From: Morella rubra
Taxonomy: Eukaryota; Streptophyta; Magnoliopsida; Fagales; Myricaceae
Assembly (NCBI GenBank): GCA_003952965.2
Contig: CM025851.1
Coordinates: forward strand, 25,359,635 to 25,423,634
Reading direction: 5' to 3'
DNA length: 64,000 nt
The notes beneath the pieces are model-generated. The model ran no database searches, was not told the origin of the DNA, and was given only the letters and a program-made list of their open reading frames with translations. The translations under genes were made by a program, and so were the position numbers. Positions 22,601-32,008 of this stretch are shown here, piece after piece. Numbering within the stretch: the first letter of the stretch is position 1; each line of letters begins with the position of its first letter.

Positions 22601-24325
22601 ATGAAGCGTGGACGAGAATTTCCTTCAGTTACTTCTGGACAGTTGCATAGTATGAGTCCGATCCCGAGTCCTACCTGAGCGCTCCTTCTCCGAGAGTGAA
22701 TGAAGGCATGAGTCAAGGCACGCCAGCTTGTCCTAGTAGTTGTGCATGTAAGAAATTATTCTAAGTTATATTTCAATTTTTAAGTTAACCGACCGACTAA
22801 CTTTGTTAATTTTATTTTATGTAGCGACATCAGCTTCTAAACGTGGGCGAGGTAGGACACGTGGGGTCAGTTTGGAGAAGAGTCTTGGGTCCGGGTCCGG
22901 GTCCGGAAACTATCGGTGCATATCCCGGAGGGAGAGTGTGGAGGAGTGTCTTCCACTGCTGCCACCTATCGACGAAGATTGGAATGTTGGTCCGAGGGCT
23001 GATTCCGATCTCAGTTAACAAGTGGGTCGATGTTCCTACAGAAGTGAAGGAGTACATTATGGATCGGGTGTTGGTATGATTAAACTCGTAAACATAGAAT
23101 TTTTGGTTACGCATTTCGTTTATCATTGTAATATTGTATGTTTTGGTACTTATGCAGGACCACTTCGACCTTGACTACACCCGTCATGAGGACGTGAGGA
23201 CGGTGGTCGAGACTATGATGACGGCACGTCGAACGCACCGCAACCGAATGCATGCGTATTTTAAGAAGTTCCCGAGTAAAGAGGCGGCGTTGCTGAAGCC
23301 GCACCCTGATACCACAGAAGAACAGTGGAAGGAGTTATGCGATCTGTTCACCAGCGAAGCATTTATGGTACGTGATTACAAAAACTTGTTGCTTAAATAT
23401 TACATTCTTTTATATTTAATTACTTAAAATATCGCAGAAACGAAGCGAGCAAAATAAGAAGAATAGATCAAAGTTGACTGTGAACCACGCTGCTGGTTCG
23501 CGCTCGTTCCAGCGCACACGAGCTTGCATGGTAAGTTAACAACTAAATCTTAGACTTTATTGATATTGTTTGTCAATAACTTTATGCTATTGTCATGTAG
23601 AAAAATCAAGAAAGCGGCAATATCAATCCTGCAGAGCTATATAAAAAGAATTATACAAACAAAGATGGGATTTGGACCTCGGAAGGAGCGAGAGAAATTT
23701 ATGTAAGTCGCTTTCATTTTAATCTACTTTATGTAATTTATGTATAGTTTATCTACATTAATGTTTCTGGTAATTATTGTCATTTTTTCAGGAACGGATG
23801 GATGCCTTCCAGCGTAAGTGTGATTTAGAAGGGAAGACTTACACCGAAATTGAAGTATATTCCGAGATATTGGGCAAGAAGTCGGGATATGTTCGGGGAT
23901 TAGGACGGGCGGTTAAGCCTCCGCCTTCATCAACTTTGAACTACACAGTCTTCTGATCTACAGCACCAGCTAGCAAAGGCAAGGGATGAGATAGAGGCGA
24001 TGAGAGCTGCTAGAGAAAAAGACTTGCAAGAATTTGCGAAGAAGCAAGCTGAGATGGAGGCCACGCTGAGGGACCACCGTGAGGAGCAGCGGGTGGAGCA
24101 GGAGCGCATCCGGTTGGAGCAGGAGGAGCGCATGAAAAGGGAGCAAGAGCGCATGCGAGTGAGCACGAGGAGCGCATGGAACAAGAGCACATGCGAAAGG
24201 AGCAAGAGCGCTTACGGGCAGAAATATCGAAGGAACTGGAGAAGAAAATGTCCTCTGTAATGGAGAAGAAAATGAGCGACATGTCAAAGCGACTATTCAG
24301 CCAGTTTGGGGGTTCAAAAAGGTAG
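22601..24325 (+). pseudogene. CACTA-1 gene 3: TNPA-like / Transposase_24 protein with coiled coil, broken
   Basis: This is the likely partner of the transposase; in En/Spm, TNPA-type proteins bind the subterminal repeats. The ATG at 22601 is followed by introns at 22748-22824, 23074-23157, 23368-23437, 23531-23600 and 23703-23791, all GT-AG. The exons give a Gly/Arg-rich start, WVDVPTEVKEYIMDRV, HFDLDYTRHEDVRTVVETMM and then the Ptta/En/Spm signature: KKNRSKLTVNHAAGSRSFQR, ELYKKNYTNKDGIWTSEGAR and RMDAFQRK. The last exon encodes a long Glu/Arg coiled coil (24000-24260) ending in MSDMSKRLFSQFGGSKR before TAG 24323-24325. Frame breaks occur at ~22680, ~22900, ~23945 and ~24160. Confidence 0.8.
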
Positions 24326-24519
24326 ATGCATGTATATTGTAATAACTTTTTAATTATGTATTATTACGATATTATTTTCGATTTAATTATGGATCACTAT
24401 ATGTTATTATTGATGTTTATTAATGTGAGTATTGTATTATTATTATAAAATGTACGTGTTATATAATATTTTCTATTATTATTGTTTTAAAAAAAAAAAA
24501 AACGATTCTCTCACCACTG

Positions 24520-24790
24520 ATTCGATCGTCATATTCAGCGATCGATCGTTTGTTGTTCAACCGATCGATCGTCCAATACTACCGATTGATCGGTTCATAA
24601 ATCAATGTTCATCACTGAATTAACGACCGATCGTCCATGGCATAACGATCGATCGTTATACTTTAGTGATCGATCGCTTATATAAAGCGTCCGATCGTCG
24701 TTGCTTAAGCGATCGATCGTGTTCGATCGATCCTCGCCGATCGAATAATCGATCCATCACTTCGATCGTTTGATCGATCAGTATCCCGTG
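24520..24790 (+). repeat. Subterminal GATCGATCG array 3
   Basis: About ten GATCGATCG motifs and variants lie between the end of gene 3 and the right terminal repeat, mirroring array 1 at the other end. Confidence 0.85.
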
Positions 24791-24824
24791 ATCCATCACT
24801 TCAAACGCTGAACGGACCGCGGGT

Positions 24825-25006
24825 GACGAAAATTCCGTCACTAAAAACTTTTCGTGACGAAATTTCCGTCACGAAATACATTTCGTGACGCTCATTCGCT
24901 GACGGAGCTCGTGACGAAAATATTTCGTCACTAATTCTTTTAGTGACGAAATATTGACTTTTAGTGACAAAAATTTTTGTCACTAAAAGTCAATTTTTTT
25001 GTAGTG
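24825..25006 (+). repeat. Right terminal repeat region of CACTA-1
   Basis: Units GTGACGAAA and TTTCGTCAC alternate here as at the left end. The stretch closes in CACTAAAAGTCAATT and GTAGTG, the inverse of the left terminus, followed by TTA. Confidence 0.9.
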
Positions 25007-25009
25007 TTA

Positions 25010-25499
25010 TCACATCTCTTACTTGCTGCGCCTCTCTATGGTCTCCATTTCAACAACACTTGGCCGCATAAAGAAGATGTACTACACAGTCTCTAGGTTA
25101 ACAAATATTTCAGTAAATTACTACAAAATCCTCGTCACATAGAGACTCCATTTTTCAGCCTGCAAATGAACAAAAGACTCAAAAAAAAAAAAAAACAACG
25201 AAACTAACTACCAAAGAATAATTTCACTTTTAACACAGAAATTTCAGATGATAGACCTTTCTTTTCCTTTTTAATGACAATAAGCTCTTTAAAAATTAAC
25301 ACATCCTTTCCCTTCAACTTTAAGCTCTCTTTATACAACTCATCATAAGCTATGCAAAGAGAATTATATCGTCTGAATCTGAATCTAGGAGATCATCACC
25401 TTCAAGATCAAATTCATTAGTACTTATAATAGAAGAAGAAAAAACTAGAAAATTTCTTTTATCCATTTGGAACAAAAATTGGGTCAAGGAGAGATTTCA
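25010..25499 (-). pseudogene. gag-like remnant next to the primer-binding site of the second LTR element
   Basis: On the minus strand a start MDKRNFLVFSSS lies just downstream of the primer-binding site. An acidic DLEGDDLLDSDSDD stretch and a shifted YDELYKESLKLKGKDVLIFK coiled-coil segment follow. This resembles the N-terminal gag region of SIRE-type copia elements. At least one frameshift is present and the frame runs into the CACTA-1 insertion with no pol beyond it. Confidence 0.55.
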
Positions 25500-25513
25500 G
25501 GCTTTGATACCAA
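25500..25513 (-). other. Primer-binding site (initiator-tRNA-Met type)
   Basis: TTGGTATCAAAGCC on the minus strand sits just inside the LTR end. It resembles the standard TGGTATCAGAGC primer-binding site complementary to the 3' end of plant initiator tRNA-Met. Confidence 0.75.
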
Positions 25514-25514
25514 T

Positions 25515-26742
25515 TGAACAACTTAATTTAGAACCAATTATGCGGAAAAATGCCTAGAGGGGGGGGGGGTGAATAGGTATATTTAAAAAAATTATCAATT
25601 ATCTTTTTCTTTTAAAACTTCAAACCTATTCTCTAAAATAACCACCCAAATATAATGCTTTCAAATATGCAAAGACCAAATAATATTCAAACAAGAATAT
25701 ATTAATAAAAAAAACACGTAACTAAAAATATGTAAAAACAGAGAAATCCAAACTCACTATAAAAGACTCCGAACTGATTGCATGTAACGAAATTACAGAT
25801 TCAATAATTGAATAGATTAATAATTCGTTCATCAACTAACCAAATACCAAGTTCTTATCAGCAACTTACCAAACAGCAAATCTTGAACATCCTTTGTACA
25901 AAAGCCTCAGATCAAAACGATTCGAACTCTCAATCACAAAGAACAAGATTTGTTAGAAAGATAACAAGTTAAACTAAACAAGAACAACAAATATAATCAC
26001 CCAATCAAAGCACTGAAAATGGTTATGAAGAGAAAACTCTCTAAGGAACATCCTTAAGGAGAAAGACTCTCCGGGCCCGTAGGCCGTTCAAATCCACTAG
26101 TTTCCAATTGATTTATAAAGTGATCTATTAAAATGACTAACCTAGCCTATCAACCCACTCTAAATCTTACTAACATAGAACCTCTACATCTACTTGGAAA
26201 CCTTGATTCCGAACAACTCTTGATCTCTACGCACAAACCTTGTGCAATCAATGGCCAATGCTGGAACCTCCAGCAACACTCTTCCAGAACCTCTGGAAGC
26301 CTCAATCAATCGAAGAGATCGTCTATTGGTGATCAACGAAACAATAACACCCTCATATAAGATCTGCTATCATTATTACAGCAAACTCAAACATTCTACA
26401 AGAACCAGGGAGCAAAGACGATCAACGCACTTCTTGGAGAAAATGTTCTTGAAATAACGAAATGAAGGGTAAGTGGGAAATGGCCAGATCTCGACGTTAT
26501 AAGCGAAGGACCCATTCAGTTGTGCAAGCTGTTCATTTCGCGCGTAAACCCCTTACAACAAAATCCAGCTCCTTCCAAATTATTCTAGAACCAAGGGAAA
26601 TGACAAGAACACCCTTAATGAAGCCATACGTAAACCTCACAATAACATATCAGCAAGCTCTTTCTAGATCCCTTCTAGAAGCAATAAAATGGACAAAAAA
26701 ACCTCTGTTGGTTTTTCACGAAAATGACAAAAGATTTTCACA
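25515..26742 (-). mobile_element. Right (5') LTR of the second LTR element
   Basis: Minus-strand LTR of ~1.23 kb, starting TGTGAAAATC at 26742 and ending in TTGTTCA at 25515 against the primer-binding site. It is a diverged direct repeat of 12262-13451. Sequence beyond 26742 ('atattcatatttgatcc') is copia LTR sequence matching 9890 onward, which shows that this element inserted into the older copia element. Short open frames here are not genes. Confidence 0.8.
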
Positions 26743-27108
26743 ATATTCATATTTGATCCTGTTCAGTGCATATACTCTTACATTGCACCCACTTGTTTGC
26801 TTAAGGTCACCACCTCGATGACTGAGTACAGCATCCTATTTAATAGAGGCACAACAAGTGTAGACCTATTGTACATAAATATGTACCTTGCTCTAGAACA
26901 AAACATCAAGTGTACAAGAAACTGAAAAATCATACTCTCCGCTTTTGATTCATTAATCCTTGGCATGACTTTTCTACAATATCACTTAATAATAACCGTG
27001 TAACATCTTATGTCACAACATATTACCCAATATAATAAATATAAATACGTGGCATCTAAATAACAATTATTTAGAATAATAAATATAAACACGTAGCATC
27101 TAAATAAA
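26743..27108 (-). mobile_element. Fragment of the copia 5' LTR, abutting HKT exon 1
   Basis: This matches the LTR at 9890-10230. The TGTAAGAAATATGCCC start is missing here. Instead 'aataaatataaacacgt' and 'gcatctaaata' are repeated within ~60 bp (27018-27055 and 27078-27106). The junction with HKT coding sequence is at about 27108. Confidence 0.65.
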
Positions 27109-29419
27109 ATAGAGCTTGGTTTAGCTACTCGTCCACAGTTAGAACAGGAGAGCTTAGAAATCGAAAAGCTAGAAACCAATGTCGAGAGTGGAGTTAAAAG
27201 CTCGGACAATGATGCTCTTAGGTATCATTCTATTAGATCTTTGTGTTACGTGGTGCTGGGTTATCTACTAATAATTCATGTAGTTGGTTCTGGCATCGTT
27301 TATTTGTACATAAGCCTTGTTCCGAGTGCCAGTTAGGGTCTCAATAACAGGGGCCTAAAGATACAGTCATTTTCTGTATTCACGGTTGTTTCTTCTTTCA
27401 CAAACTGCAGTTTCATCCCAATAAAATGAGAACATGATGGTTTTCAAGAAGAATTCATGTCTCCTACTACTTCTCATGCCACAAATTCGTATGGAGAACA
27501 CTTTGTATCCACCGTGCCACCTACTCGTGATATGGGTTTTGAACAAAATCACTAAACAAGCGGAATTCGATTTCATGCTGAGGAATTATAGAGATATGGG
27601 CTACGGGCATCTGCTCTCTGGTACTCACGCTGCCCTTCTGGCTGCGACTGTTTTTGGGTTCACGCTGATACAGTTTATACTATTTTTCTCTATGGAGTGG
27701 AATTCAGAAGCCATGGAGGGCTTAAGTTTGTATCAGAAACTCGTTGGTTCCTTGTTTCAAACAGTAGACTCGAGGCATACAGGCGAAAGTGTCTTTGATC
27801 TCTCCAGCAATTCTGTTACTGTTCGTCGTAATGATGTGAGTCTCCCTCCTATTATTTGTCGAGCTTATTCTGATTTTACTTTAATTATTCTGCACTTTCA
27901 AGATATAATTAATATATTTTTTTGCCACTGTAATTGCATGATTCGGTCAAGAAAGGTCCAGGATTACAATTACTTAAAAATTTTAGGAAACTCGGGGCCC
28001 TGGGGTCTTTTCCTTTAGGTTTTGACGATTATTTGAGTGATTTTTTTTTATATATATATATTTATTGTAATGGAAATAGATGTTTTGATGGGAGGAGAGA
28101 TATTATTTAGAAGTTTTTTTTATTTGATTAAAATTTTGAAAAACTGAAAATTTTGTAAAAATTCCGACATTGCATCTAGGAAGATGGTCATGAACCATTG
28201 AACTATCACTTGTTGGGACAAACAAAGATTTTAATGATGTATTATTTGCTGAAGCTACAACTCCAAATACTTTACTATTACATTGAGTTGGAATTTAATG
28301 TTTTAAAAAATTTTGGAAGTCCTATACTAGATTTTTTTATCTCTAAAAGGATGATTCGGCACTAATTCATAAAAGTAGTTTTGCATCTGTGCTTAATTTG
28401 ACCCCACGAACGGGTATAATTTGGCGACTGTTCTCTTTATAATTTGCAGGTATCTTCCACCGTATACTGCGTTCGTCCCAATTAAGAAGGCAGCTTGTGA
28501 AGTTTCAGAAACTGGGAAAGGATGCGGCCGACATCGAAGGAGGATCACATTCAATATTGAGTGCTTGATGTTCTCTCAACTCTCCTATTTAACCATATGC
28601 ATTATTGTCATATATATCACTCAGAGACACAAAATAAAGGACGATTCCCTCAATTTCAATGTGCTGAACATCACCCTAGAAGTCATAAGGTGGGCTTTTC
28701 CCTTCCCCGCCCTTTGATCTCTTGTTAGTGCATGCGCTATGTTATATATATCTAACCTCATCTTCCGCCTGATCTAAAATCCTCTCGAAAACACATAAAA
28801 CTGCTTTTGATCTATATGGATATTATATCAGTAAATTTTCATGATCTCAACGGGGTGGCCTAGTGGTCTAGGCTTGAGACTTGGAGGTTTGCTCCATCTA
28901 AGGTCTTAAGTTCAAAACCTAATTAAATTCAAGTACTACCAATCATTTGAGGTCACCCCCATGACCTGTGACCCGGTAATTACCAGGTTCGTGTGGGGCC
29001 AATGAACTCCACAAGCCCGAGAGATTAGTTGAGGAAAAGCTAGAATACCCCCTCATCATCCAAGAGAAAAAAGAAGGTGAGAACGAAACATAAATTTACA
29101 GATGTTGGAAGTAGGTTCACAAAGTTGATAATCTATTGGGGGTAAGATTTTCGTAGTTGCAAACAAATGAAGTTCAAACACTAACTAGCTAAGAACTAAT
29201 TGTCTAATTAAATTTTCTAGTGCCTATGGGAGTGTTGGATTCAGCACCGGCTACAACTGCAAACGACAACTGAAACCAGAGCGCTCTTGCAGAGACACAT
29301 GGTACGGATTCGCCGGAAGATGGAGTACCCAGGGAAAATTGATACTCATCTTTGTGATGTTCTTTGGAAGACTTAAAGAGTTCACCATGAAAAGTGGTAA
29401 AGCTTGGAAGCTTTCGTAA
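27109..29419 (+). pseudogene. HKT: HKT/Trk-type Na+/K+ transporter, 5'-truncated pseudogene
   Basis: HKT proteins are plasma-membrane Na+ or Na+/K+ transporters built of four membrane-pore-membrane units. Exon 1 begins mid-protein at 27109 (IELGLATRPQ) against retrotransposon sequence; the N-terminal units are absent. It continues with YVVLGYLLIIHVVGSG, FTVVSSFTNCSFIP, NENMMVFKKNS, MGYGHLLSGTHAALLAATVF and FQTVDSRHTGES. Intron 1 is 27836-28449. Exon 2 (28450-28689) gives YLPPYTAFVPIKK and MFSQLSYLTICIIVIYI. Intron 2 is 28690-29220, with a codon split across it. Exon 3 gives [16 protein letters not shown] and GKLILIFVMFFGRLKEF, stop 29417-29419. Defects: stop near 27333, frameshifts near 27422 and 27800, and Ser where the family usually has Gly in the NCGF pore loop. 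Confidence 0.9.
28850..29078 (+). mobile_element. tRNA-derived SINE in HKT intron 2
   Basis: An A-box-like TGGCCTAGTGG (28856-28866) and a B-box-like AGTTCAAAACC (28909-28919) are spaced as in a tRNA-type RNA polymerase III promoter. A ~150-bp body and an A-rich tail follow. The same insertion is in the HKT copy at 61731-61960, where the B box is the canonical GTTCGAAACC. No cloverleaf is formed, so it is not a tRNA gene. Confidence 0.75.
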
Positions 29420-29664
29420 CGTAGGAGATCATAATCATCTTAGCATTTATGTACCTTCCGATCATCATGCAAATAATTACAGTAGTCGCTAGTTAAGCTT
29501 AGAATTAGTAATTACCTTAAAATATCTATATTTGCTAGTTATGTAAATGTAAGAAGAAAAATAAGGCTAATAAATCTATTTGTCCTTGGGATTTGACATT
29601 TTCTCAAATGAGGCTCCAGTTTAAAACTTCCTTATAAACTTGTCTCTATGGTAACTTCCTTAAA
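29420..29664. other. HKT 3' flank
   Basis: Sequence downstream of the HKT stop, probably 3' UTR and spacer. It is repeated downstream of the copy at 62298 and in inverted form at 60545-60745. Confidence 0.6.
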
Positions 29665-29669
29665 TGTAT

Positions 29670-30974
29670 TGTAACAAACTTTCTTTGTGTATTGTTTGTC
29701 TCTTGAGAAAATGGTAAAGAAAGTACAAAAATAGCTTGTTCAAGTAAGCCAAACTCCAAAAGGGTAAAACTAAACAACTACTAGACTTTTCTTTTCTGAT
29801 TCCTATTGCTAATTGATTAACTATTTATATAGAGAATGGACTCAGGTACCCTCTAACAACTTGTCCCTATTCTTACGTCTGCCCAACAACTTCCCAACTT
29901 GCACTAGACCGTCTTATGCCAGCTCAACATCCTTTTACACCCTGGGATCGTTAAATTCCATTCCTCTTCAAACAACCTTGTCCACAAGATTAAGTGTGAC
30001 CACAAAAAATTTATCAAACACTTGGTGAGTTGAAATATCCATGAAGTTACCAAGGTATGGATCTACTTTTGAGGGACTTACAACAAATAATTGGTGTCTG
30101 GTGCTATGGAAGAAAAAAAAAGCCCATCCAATTTACCAGCACTTGACCGAACATTCCACCACTTACGAATCAATTGGGGCCCATTTCAAAATTTGTTTGA
30201 CAAATTGCTCCAATATTAACGCCAAGTTGACAACAGCTCCCCTTTAAAAAAATCCACACTAGCACGTGTGTCTTTTTCTTCTTTCTTTCTTTTTTTTTCT
30301 ATTCTCTTTCTTCTTCTTCCTTCTCCTTCTTCTCTTCCTCTTCGCTTCCTCTTCTTCCAATTCTTTCCTCACACTGCATTGCTTCTACGGTTGGATCTTC
30401 TTTTTCCTCTTTCTTCTTCATTTTCTTCTTTACTTTCTTCTGTTGCTTCTACGGTTGGATCTTTAGCCATTGCTCTCATCTCCTCTTTAATTTTGTCTTC
30501 CTTGCGTTTTTCTGTCTTTAAATCTTCAAGCTCAGCTTCAAGTATTTCCAAACAGATATTAAATTTTTCTTGCATTTTTTTATTGAGTTGTTGTGAAGCA
30601 TTGATTTTTTGCATCTCTTTGAGGAGCTCAGTGATTTTAGAGCATTGTGTGAGCAAATCCACAGCATGATCGGTGCTCTGATACTACTTGTAACAAACAT
30701 CTTTTGTGTATTGTTTGTTTCTTAAGAAAATGGTAAAAAAAGTACAAAAAATGCTTGTCCTAGTAAGCCAAACTCTAAAAGGGTAAAACTAAACAACTGC
30801 TAGAGTTTTCTTTTTTGATCCCTATTGCTAATTAATTAACTATTTATATAGAGAATGGACTCAGGTACCCTCTAACAACTTCTCTCTATTCTCACATCTG
30901 CCTATTAACTTCCCAACTTGCACTAGACCATATTATGCCAACTCAGCATCCTTTTACACCCTAGGATCATTACA
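29670..30974 (-). mobile_element. TRIM-type LTR retrotransposon, complete, TSD TGTAT
   Basis: Two direct repeats of 286 bp (29670-29955 and 30689-30974) start TGTAACAAAC and end in TTACA (TTAAA in the left copy). They enclose a 733-bp internal region. TGTAT flanks both sides (29665-29669 and 30975-30979). The primer-binding site is on the minus strand (AGTAGTATCAGAGC, ~30675-30688), which sets the orientation. The element has no pol and is 1,305 bp long, so it must rely on proteins from another element. This is a terminal-repeat retrotransposon in miniature by structure. Confidence 0.9.
30369..30662 (-). CDS. Small coiled-coil ORF inside the TRIM element
   Basis: The frame opens MDLLTQCSKITELLKEMQKI just downstream of the primer-binding site, where gag would begin. 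It is a highly charged Lys/Glu coiled coil (LEILEAELEDLKTEKRKEDK) with no zinc knuckle. It runs into a low-complexity Arg/Glu tail and stops after 97 codons. The other TRIM copy has a longer, frameshifted relative (63119-63810). The role is unknown; it may be a gag leftover. The opposite strand encodes only Leu/Phe/Ser low complexity. Confidence 0.5.
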   Translation of the reverse strand: MDLLTQCSKITELLKEMQKINASQQLNKKMQEKFNICLEILEAELEDLKTEKRKEDKIKEEMRAMAKDPTVEATEESKEENEEERGKRRSNRRSNAV

Positions 30975-30979
30975 TGTAT

Positions 30980-31294
30980 AGATTTTTTTATTTTTTTTTC
31001 GATATGTACCGAGGCAAATGATCTATTGCACCCGCATTGGTCTTTAGACACCAGACTAATCTAGCCTAGTCAAGAAACGCACTAATCGACTTAGCTAGGA
31101 GCACAATGGAACCGTACTGATAGAAGGAATGAATATTAGGACTGAACCCTTAATTAAGGGTTTTTTGTTTTTTGTTTTTCCTTTGGAAATCCAGAAACTA
31201 ATTAGTTTTGAGTAAGAACCCACTAACTAATTGTCCATTTTCTATTTTAGATATTTAAGAGATAAAAATTTACCCATATTTAACGAAATATATA
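30980..31294. other. Non-coding stretch
   Basis: No gene or clear repeat is seen here. Confidence 0.5.
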
Positions 31295-31455
31295 TAAATA
31301 TAACGCTAAATTGCAGATAACATAGTTATACTTTTAGGAGATTAGGAATCAAGAACTGTACTCCTAATTTTTTGAAATGTGTGCAACACTAACTATTAAA
31401 TCAGAGACTCCACCCCATTTTTCCTCTAGCAATTATGGAAAACGTGTAAAGGGTA
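31295..31455 (+). repeat. Left arm of an imperfect inverted repeat
   Basis: The segment including 'ggaatcaagaactgt', 'ctcctaattttttgaa', 'ctaactattaaat' and 'tctagcaatt' is found reverse-complemented, with indels, at about 34115-34300. Together the arms bracket ~2.7 kb that holds a copia element. This may be the termini of an older DNA transposon. Confidence 0.5.
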
Positions 31456-32008
31456 ATGTAAACCCTTCCATTGATGACCAGTGTTATGCCCACAAATCAT
31501 ATCTACAACCTGTATTTTTCCTCCATGCTCTTTCATTATTTCAACATATTTGTTGCAACGGATGGACGCCATGTGGAACATCGGACGGTTGCAAAATGCT
31601 TTTTAAAATTTTCTCTTAGCTTAACTAATTAACGTGAATTATAATTAAATCTTTAAATGCCCAGTCAATTTTTGTTAGTGAAAAATCCTGTTTAGACCCT
31701 ATAAACACCTATTGGAGTAGAATAGGTGCTTCCCCTCTATTTAAAATTCAATAACAATTTTAGAACAAGTCCTAAAATTGTTCTGAATAATCAATCAACA
31801 AAATATATATGCAACGGAATAATAAAACAAATATCAATCACTTAAGAGACAAACTTTGTTGACGAAGTGGAAAACCTTTAAAATTACCTTTTAAATGAAA
31901 AACCACCACGGGGTAGCAACCACTAGAAATTCACTAAGAAGTAAAACCTTACAACGGTGATTCAGACACGGGCAACATCTAGTTGATCTCTGACTACCCC
32001 AATGTAAT
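31456..32008. other. Non-coding stretch inside the inverted repeat
   Basis: No gene is recognised. Sequence near 31700-32000 ('acaacggtgattcagacacgg') has the look of LTR leader sequence, but no partner was found. Confidence 0.4.

Larger units (their letters stand above)
15071..25006 (+). mobile_element. CACTA-1: complete CACTA (En/Spm) transposon with TTA target duplication
   Basis: The element starts CACTACAAGAAAATTGAC and ends in the inverse, AATTTTTTTGTAGTG. Both ends are flanked by TTA (15068-15070 and 25007-25009), the 3-bp duplication typical of CACTA elements. It is 9,936 bp long and sits in the internal region of an LTR retrotransposon. Order: terminal repeat, GATCGATCG array, gene 1, second array, hairpin, transposase gene, TNPA-like gene, third array, terminal repeat. 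All genes are on the plus strand and all are broken, so movement would need transposase from elsewhere. The intact ends could still be substrates. Confidence 0.95.

Noticed and set aside
28850..28925. tRNA gene
   Set aside because: A- and B-box-like motifs are present but no cloverleaf or anticodon arm can be drawn; body and A-rich tail indicate a SINE.
30266..30669. Long Leu/Phe/Ser-rich frames on the plus strand
   Set aside because: They are the complement of the Lys/Glu coiled-coil frame of the TRIM element and have low-complexity composition only.
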